Assembly (NCBI RefSeq): GCF_013375535.1
Contig: NZ_JABXJG010000001.1
Coordinates: 372,001-436,000 of the forward strand
Origin: Sphingobium sp. 15-1
Lineage (GTDB): Bacteria > Pseudomonadota > Alphaproteobacteria > Sphingomonadales > Sphingomonadaceae
Reading direction: 5' to 3'
DNA length: 64,000 nt
Part shown: in pieces, positions 59,465-64,000 of the stretch
Layout: each line of letters begins with the position of its first letter
How positions within the stretch are numbered: position 1 is the stretch's first letter
Made by a program: the position numbers and the translations under genes
The notes under the pieces: generated by a model
Database searches by the model: none
Told to the model about the DNA's origin: nothing
The model's input: only the letters and a program-made list of their open reading frames with translations

Positions 59465-60156
59465 AACGCTTCTACAAGGATGTCACGGTCGTTCCCGGCG
59501 AGACCGGTTTCGAAATCCGGCTCGATGGCCGCCCGGTGCGCACGCCGGCGCGCGCGCCGCTGGCTCTGCCCAACGTCCGGCTTGCCGATGCGATCGCCGG
59601 GGAATGGCGCGCCCAAGGCGATATGGTCGATCCGCGCTCCATGCCCTTCACAGGCCTCGCCAATGGCGCCATCGACCAGATCGCGCCCGATGGCGGGAGC
59701 TTCGCTGCCGGTATTGCGCGTTATGCGGAAAGCGACCTGCTTTGCTACCGCGCGGAGGGGCCGCTGGAACTGGTCGCTCGCGAAGCCGCCGCCTGGGACC
59801 CGTTGCTGGACTGGGCGCGGGGCCGCTATGATGTCGCCTTCAGGGTGACGCAGGGCATCATTCCCGTCGAGCAGCCGGCCGAGACGCTGGAGCGGTTGGG
59901 CGCGGTGGTGGCGGCCTTCGATCCCTTCACCCTGGCGGGCCTGTCGACATTGGTGACGCTGTCCGGATCGCTGGTCTGCGGCCTTGCGGTCGTGGAGGGG
60001 GGGCATGACGGCGATGCCATCTGGACCGCCTCGGAAATCGACGAGGCGTGGGAAGTCGAACAATGGGGCGAGGATGCGGAAGCTGCGGCCCGTTCGGCGC
60101 GGCGCAGGAATGAATTTGCGATGGCGCGGGCTTTTTGCGAATTGAGCCGGGCGTGA
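59461..60156 (+). CDS. ATP12 family F1-ATPase assembly chaperone
   Basis: 231 residues. KRFYKDVTVVPGETGFEIRLDGRPVRTPARAPLALP is the characteristic N-terminus; RAQGDMVDPRSMPFTGLANGAID and YAESDLLCYRAEGP follow, with GSLVCGLAVVEGGHDGDAIWTASEIDEAWEVEQWGEDAE near the end. ATP12 binds the F1 alpha subunit in mitochondria and alphaproteobacteria, preventing aggregation before assembly. Last gene of the run beginning at crcB. Confidence 0.94.
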   Translation: MKRFYKDVTVVPGETGFEIRLDGRPVRTPARAPLALPNVRLADAIAGEWRAQGDMVDPRSMPFTGLANGAIDQIAPDGGSFAAGIARYAESDLLCYRAEGPLELVAREAAAWDPLLDWARGRYDVAFRVTQGIIPVEQPAETLERLGAVVAAFDPFTLAGLSTLVTLSGSLVCGLAVVEGGHDGDAIWTASEIDEAWEVEQWGEDAEAAARSARRRNEFAMARAFCELSRA

Positions 60157-60233
60157 GTAGAGGATATGCGGCCCGCAATCCTTGATCCCAGCTATAGTCG
60201 GGGTTCCGTGGTGCGGGAATTTGTCTTGTTCAA

Positions 60234-60316
60234 ACTGAACCGTGCTCCTGCGAAGGCAGGAGCCCAGTTCTGCGCTCTGATCTGGGCTCCTGCCTTCGCA
60301 GGAGCACGGTTCAGCT
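60234..60316. repeat. Hairpin-doublet repeat, copy 7 (short spacer)
   Basis: Arms extend to CTGAACCGTGCTCC / GGAGCACGGTTCAG with a spacer reduced to about 25 bp, so the unit forms one nearly perfect stem. Between convergent ATP12 and L,D-transpeptidase genes. Confidence 0.9.
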
Positions 60317-60317
60317 T

Positions 60318-60998
60318 TTAAGCCGCCCCGCCGAGGATCTTATCCGCAAAGAGCAGCCGGCCCGGCCCCATCAGCCCGATAAATTGCGGCAACATATGGC
60401 GCGCCAGCGCGAAACAGCCTTCGCTGCGGCCGATCTTGCCCCAGGTCGCGATATGATCCTCGCTCACATAATCGGCGCCATGCACGACGATGGCGCGCAT
60501 CTCTGCATTGTTGTTCTGCGGGTCCAGCCCAGCCAGGCGCATGGCCCGGCCATGCTGGCCTTCATAGATTTCGCCGGTCTTGAACGCCCCCGAACAGCTC
60601 GCCAGCGAATTGGGCTCGTTGGAAAAGGTCTGGAGCCAACCGGAATGTCCGGGGTCGGAACCACGGCCATGGGCGACCAGATAGGAACTGGCCTGCCCGC
60701 CGATCAGATCGACCACATGAAAGCGCAATTCCCGCGAAGGCGCGTTGAAATCGGCCAGCGCCACCCGGTCCCGCAGCGCGAACATATGGCCATGCTGGTC
60801 GAGCGCGGCCTTGGCGCGCTCCAGCAATTTCGCATAGGGTTGGGTGGCGAGCGGCCCAGCGGAGACGGGGCGTGGGGCGGGCGGGACAGCCGGTTGCGGC
60901 GGCGTTTCGCCCAAGGATGCAGCCCGTCCGGCGCTGTCCGCAAGGAATGAAAAAGCCAGCCCGCTCAAAGCGAGCTTGGTGAAACTACGACGATCCAT
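60318..60998 (-). CDS. Murein L,D-transpeptidase catalytic domain protein, Tat-like export
   Basis: 226 residues from ATG at 60998. DRRSFTKLALSGLAF at the start resembles a twin-arginine signal (RRxFxK), cleaved near AGRAA. The mature protein has the catalytic domain of the second YkuD type (PF13645): HGRGSDPGHSGWLQTFSNEPNSLASCSGAF, then VVHGADY and GRSEGCFALARH, containing His and Cys of the active site. It likely forms 3-3 crosslinks or attaches proteins to peptidoglycan. Tat export is inferred from the motif alone. Longer frames upstream lack support. Confidence 0.85.
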   Translation of the reverse strand: MDRRSFTKLALSGLAFSFLADSAGRAASLGETPPQPAVPPAPRPVSAGPLATQPYAKLLERAKAALDQHGHMFALRDRVALADFNAPSRELRFHVVDLIGGQASSYLVAHGRGSDPGHSGWLQTFSNEPNSLASCSGAFKTGEIYEGQHGRAMRLAGLDPQNNNAEMRAIVVHGADYVSEDHIATWGKIGRSEGCFALARHMLPQFIGLMGPGRLLFADKILGGAA

Positions 60999-61124
60999 GA
61001 ATCGCAATATAGCAAAGGAGCGGCGCCGGTCCAAGGGGACCGCCGGGATCGCGCCCGTCAACCGCCGGACTCCTGCTCGCAAAACCGCCATCCCGCCTCC
61101 TTTTCGGGGCGGGACGCACCGATC

Positions 61125-61418
61125 CTACTGGGTGGCGTTCGCGCCTTCGTCCGCGCCGTCGCGGTTCAGGCGCGCGGTCATGCCAGTGGCGGCGGCGTCA
61201 TCCTCGATCTGCTGCTGCTCCGAAATGGTCGGGGCGGGGGCAGGCGCGGGCGCGGCATTGTTGCTGGGCTCAGGCGCGGGGGCTTCCGGCTCCTCGACGA
61301 TCACATTCTCGACCGGGGGTTCGACCAGATTGTTGGTCGCCGGCGCCTCTTCCTCCTTCTTCCCGCAGGCGGCGAGGGCAAGCGCCCCGGCAAGGGCGAT
61401 GAGGGCGTATTTGCGCAT
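61125..61418 (-). CDS. Small Pro/Glu-rich putative lipoprotein
   Basis: 97 residues; lipobox LALAAC places the lipid anchor at Cys18, followed by GKKEEEAPATN. The mature part is acidic and rich in Pro, Ala, Glu with no recognisable domain, probably extended. It follows the large L,D-transpeptidase gene by five bases on the same strand, so it may be a partner or spacer lipoprotein in the cell envelope. Confidence 0.72.
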   Translation of the reverse strand: MRKYALIALAGALALAACGKKEEEAPATNNLVEPPVENVIVEEPEAPAPEPSNNAAPAPAPAPTISEQQQIEDDAAATGMTARLNRDGADEGANATQ

Positions 61419-61423
61419 GAAGA

Positions 61424-62893
61424 TCAGTCCTTGGATGCGATGGAGGCCGCAGGCGCGGCAGTCGGGTCGACGCGGCGGCTGGACGCTTCGATCTTGGCGG
61501 CCAGCAGCTTGTCCCAGCCATAGGGATCGGAACGGAAGCTCATCGTGCCGTTATTGCTGGCGAAGGCGGTCCAGTAAAGCAGATACACCGCCACTTCCTT
61601 GGGCAGCGAGACCCGCTGGGTCTTGCCGGTGTCGATCAGCGACTGGATCTGCCCGGCAAGGTCGGGATTGCTGGCCACCATCAGCTCCGCCAGCGGTACC
61701 GGCTTTTCCAGGCGAATGCAGCCATGGCTCGCCAGCCGGTCATAGCTCGAAAATTTCGCCCGCGACGGCGTGTCGTGCAGATAGACGGCGAAGGGATTGT
61801 TGAAGTCGAACTTCAGCCGCCCCAGCGCGCTGTTCGGCCCGGCGGGCTGCACGATCCGCTCGCCCGTCTCCGGCGTGCCGACGATCTTGTACCCCTGGCG
61901 GACCAGCGCGGCGCGCCCCTTGGGCCATAATTCGCGCTTGGCGATGGAGGCGGGCACGTTCCACGGCGGATTGACCACGATCGAATGGATGCTGGACGAC
62001 AGCATCGGCGTCGCATTGTCGGGCGCGCCGGTCACGGCGCGCATCGACGTCACCGGCTGATCGCCCTCGAACACGGTCAGCACGGCGGCGGCGATGTTCA
62101 CCTGCACCCGGTTGACCGGCAACTGGCGCGGCATCCAGCGCCAGCGCTCCATATTCGCCATGATCGCGCCTATACGATCGTCGACCGGCACGTTCAGTTC
62201 CTTGAGCGTCCGGGCGTCCAGTAGGCCTGTGGGGTTGAGGCCGTAGCGCCGCTGCGCCCGTTGCAGCACGTCGACCAGCTTTTCGCCGGGCGTGACGCTC
62301 TTATCCTCTATCGCGATGCGCGCCCGCACCGTGTCTGGCGAGGATTGCGCCGTCAGCGTGGGCCAGCCGCTCGCGTCGCGAATCCGCTCATAATTGGCCA
62401 GGCCCTTGCGCAGCCCGTCATAGCCCGCATAGGGCGGCGTCAGGTTGAGCGCCCATTGCGGCAGTCTGTCCTCGCTGATCGCTTTGGCCAGGCCCGGACG
62501 CGGATCGAAAGCGGCAGGGCGCAACGCCCAGATTTCCAGGAAGTCCGCCGTGTCGACCCGGCCAGTGCTGAGCGCCCTGGCCCGATCCAGCGCCGCCGAA
62601 AGCAGGGCGTCGCCCTTCAGGTCGCCGGTCGCCTTGCTGCGCGCCATCAGCCCTTGCTGCGTGCCGCCCTTCAGCCAGTCGTTGAGCCAGCGTTCCTGCG
62701 CGGCGGACGGCTGGGGCAGCGGCACAGGGGGCGGCGTCACGATGGATGGCGGCAGGATCACCTGAGGAGCAGGGGGAGAGTATGGGGGCGCGGGCAGGGT
62801 CGGCGCCGCCGCCGGGGGCTGCGCCACGGACGGCACGGCGGCCGCACCCAGCAGACAAAAAACGGAAAAACGGATCATTTCGGGACGGTTCAT
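61424..62893 (-). CDS. L,D-transpeptidase family protein (YcbB-like)
   Basis: 489 residues. Signal peptide (ending AVPSVA), Pro-rich linker (about 25-60), a helical scaffold domain and peptidoglycan-binding region (about 150-235, with [29 protein letters not shown]), then a YkuD catalytic domain with [23 protein letters not shown] carrying His and nucleophilic Cys. This LdtD/YcbB layout crosslinks peptidoglycan through mDAP-mDAP bonds. It is divergent from the histone-deacetylase-like gene. Confidence 0.9.
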   Translation of the reverse strand: MNRPEMIRFSVFCLLGAAAVPSVAQPPAAAPTLPAPPYSPPAPQVILPPSIVTPPPVPLPQPSAAQERWLNDWLKGGTQQGLMARSKATGDLKGDALLSAALDRARALSTGRVDTADFLEIWALRPAAFDPRPGLAKAISEDRLPQWALNLTPPYAGYDGLRKGLANYERIRDASGWPTLTAQSSPDTVRARIAIEDKSVTPGEKLVDVLQRAQRRYGLNPTGLLDARTLKELNVPVDDRIGAIMANMERWRWMPRQLPVNRVQVNIAAAVLTVFEGDQPVTSMRAVTGAPDNATPMLSSSIHSIVVNPPWNVPASIAKRELWPKGRAALVRQGYKIVGTPETGERIVQPAGPNSALGRLKFDFNNPFAVYLHDTPSRAKFSSYDRLASHGCIRLEKPVPLAELMVASNPDLAGQIQSLIDTGKTQRVSLPKEVAVYLLYWTAFASNNGTMSFRSDPYGWDKLLAAKIEASSRRVDPTAAPAASIASKD

Positions 62894-62951
62894 GCTGGAC
62901 CAGATAGCGCAAAGCCCGCATCGTTCAAACTCGAAGATAGCGGAAAAGATG

Positions 62952-63860
62952 ATGCTGCACGTCGTTCACCATCCGGCCTATGTCTCTCCGGCAACAGCGG
63001 GCAATTCCTTTCGCTTCGACAAATATGGGCTGGTGATGGAAGCGCTGACCATGGCCGCCGCGCCCTTTACCGTGCATGAACCCGCGCCCATGCCGCGTCC
63101 GTGGATAGAGGCGGTCCACGATCCCGCCTATGTCGATCAGGTCGCGACGCTGACCGTGCCGCGCGACAAGGAACGGCGCATCGGCTTTCCGGTGACGGAT
63201 CGGGTGATGCTCCGCTCCATGCTCTCGCCTGGCGGCACCTGGCTGGCGGCCCGGCTGGCTCTACGTCATGGCTATGCCGCCAATGCGGCGGGCGGCAGCC
63301 ATCATGCGCTGGCCGACAGTGGGGCGGGCTATTGCGTGTTCAACGACCTTGCCATCGCCGCGAACCGGTTGATCGGGGAAGGGGAGGCGCGGCGGATATT
63401 GATTCTCGACCTCGACGTGCATCAGGGGGATGGCACCGCCATGCTCATGAGCGGGCGGGAGGACATTTTCACTCTCTCGATCCACGCGGAGAGCAATTTC
63501 CCGGTGCGCAAGGCGAACTCGACGCTCGACATCGGCCTGCCGGATGGAACAGGCGATGATGCCTATATGGATGCGCTGATGCAGGCCCTGCCGCCCGTGC
63601 TGGACGATTTCCGGCCCGGTCTGATTCTCTACCAGGCCGGAGTCGATCCCCATGCGGACGACCGTCTCGGCCGGCTCGCGCTCAGCGATGAAGGCCTGGA
63701 CCGCCGCGACCGGAGCGTGATGCGCGCTGCGAAAAGCCGGGGCATCCCGCTCGCCAGCACCATGGGCGGGGGCTACGGCGCGGATCGGATGGCCATCGCC
63801 CGGCGGCATGCCGACTGCATGATCCGGCTGGCGGAAGAGGCGGATCATGGTCATTTCTAG
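62952..63860 (+). CDS. Histone deacetylase family protein
   Basis: 302 residues from ATG 62952 (adjacent ATG 62949 also possible). Arginase/deacetylase fold: [19 protein letters not shown] with the catalytic His pair, [13 protein letters not shown] zinc ligands, [21 protein letters not shown] and GGGYGAD. Bacterial members deacetylate acetylpolyamines, acetoin-related substrates or proteins; the exact one is unknown. The catalytic ligands are all intact. Confidence 0.92.
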   Translation: MLHVVHHPAYVSPATAGNSFRFDKYGLVMEALTMAAAPFTVHEPAPMPRPWIEAVHDPAYVDQVATLTVPRDKERRIGFPVTDRVMLRSMLSPGGTWLAARLALRHGYAANAAGGSHHALADSGAGYCVFNDLAIAANRLIGEGEARRILILDLDVHQGDGTAMLMSGREDIFTLSIHAESNFPVRKANSTLDIGLPDGTGDDAYMDALMQALPPVLDDFRPGLILYQAGVDPHADDRLGRLALSDEGLDRRDRSVMRAAKSRGIPLASTMGGGYGADRMAIARRHADCMIRLAEEADHGHF

Positions 63861-63870
63861 CCATTAAAAC

Positions 63871-63965
63871 CACCGTGCTCCTGCGCAGGCAGGAGCCCAG
63901 TTCGGACGGTCCGATAGTCAACAAAGGGCGGGACTGGGCTCCTGCCTCCGCAGGAGCACCGTGCA
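63871..63965. repeat. Hairpin-doublet repeat, copy 8 (reverse orientation)
   Basis: Left arm CACCGTGCTCCTGCGCAGGC, spacer with AGCCCAGTTCGG and GGACTGGGCT, right arm ending CAGGAGCACCGTG. Immediately after the deacetylase stop; the last 35 bp of the window show no gene. Confidence 0.88.
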
Positions 63966-64000
63966 CCCTAGGGCGAATATCCGTGTCCGCCAACCACCCC

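Noticed and set aside
7804..63965. Repeats considered as a CRISPR array
   Set aside because: Copies are single, kilobases apart, and inverted doublets; no direct-repeat/spacer array or cas gene is present.
1..64000. tRNA, rRNA, integrase, transposase or phage genes
   Set aside because: None were seen in the gaps or frames; all larger gaps are accounted for by repeats, promoters or small ORFs.

Overview
The window looks like chromosomal DNA of a free-living alphaproteobacterium, most likely Sphingomonadales (Sphingobium/Sphingomonas-like). The grounds are high GC, a ctrA cell-cycle regulator behind a dense GANTC cluster, an ATP12-type ATP synthase chaperone, an ECF41 sigma factor, a sulfite-reductase operon with DUF934 and DUF2849, and a dispersed hairpin-doublet repeat of the kind common in sphingomonad intergenic DNA. 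The genus is inferred. There is no rRNA, tRNA, prophage, transposase or CRISPR array.

Layout. 1-7.8 kb: a translationally coupled plus-strand exopolysaccharide cluster (sugar-phosphate transferase cut by the window edge, GT2, zinc-ribbon methyltransferase, flippase, GT4, FkbM methyltransferase, large membrane protein). 7.9-18.5 kb: amidohydrolase/dehydrogenase pair, ilvA, protein leucyltransferase bpt, a PAS-GGDEF-EAL protein, RcnB-like protein, msrC, arfB and a pseudouridine synthase. 18.5-25.2 kb: membrane acyltransferase, ECF41 sigma with its CMD partner, LysR-pirin-wrbA locus, ctrA and a PilZ protein. 25.4-28.8 kb: a compact ECF sigma/anti-sigma/S8 protease/Gly-Ser-rich exported protein module. 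29-36.6 kb: STN-type TonB receptor, a minus-strand operon (UPF0262, degenerate GH25, cdd, dcd, phosphoesterase), and dnaB. 36.7-44.8 kb: MAPEG protein, CocE-type hydrolase, assimilatory sulfite operon (cobA-DUF2849-cysI-DUF934-cysH) and astD. 44.9-55 kb: selO, alpha/beta hydrolase, GT4, nitronate-monooxygenase-like protein, two small proteins, glutaminyl cyclase, ygfZ-like gene, pyrC, rarD. 55-64 kb: lipoprotein, then the coupled string crcB-rluC-like-paiB-like-HAD-small membrane protein-ATP12, two L,D-transpeptidases and a histone-deacetylase-family gene.

What stands out. The sigma, the protease and the Gly-rich protein of the 25-28 kb module each have the same 27-nt promoter-like element (GGGAT-N18-CGTT). 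The sigma and protease copies overlap on opposite strands inside a perfect 13-bp inverted repeat, and both exported proteins have mature N-termini starting QLL with a GGALG motif. This looks like a self-contained envelope-response regulon. The ECF41 operon carries an exact TGTCACA-N16-CGTC promoter. The ctrA promoter has six GANTC methylation sites within 80 bp plus a CtrA-box-like site. A GH25 protein has lost all three recognisable catalytic acidic positions. rarD appears to start at CTG. Ten copies or half-copies of one hairpin repeat lie at gene 3' ends.
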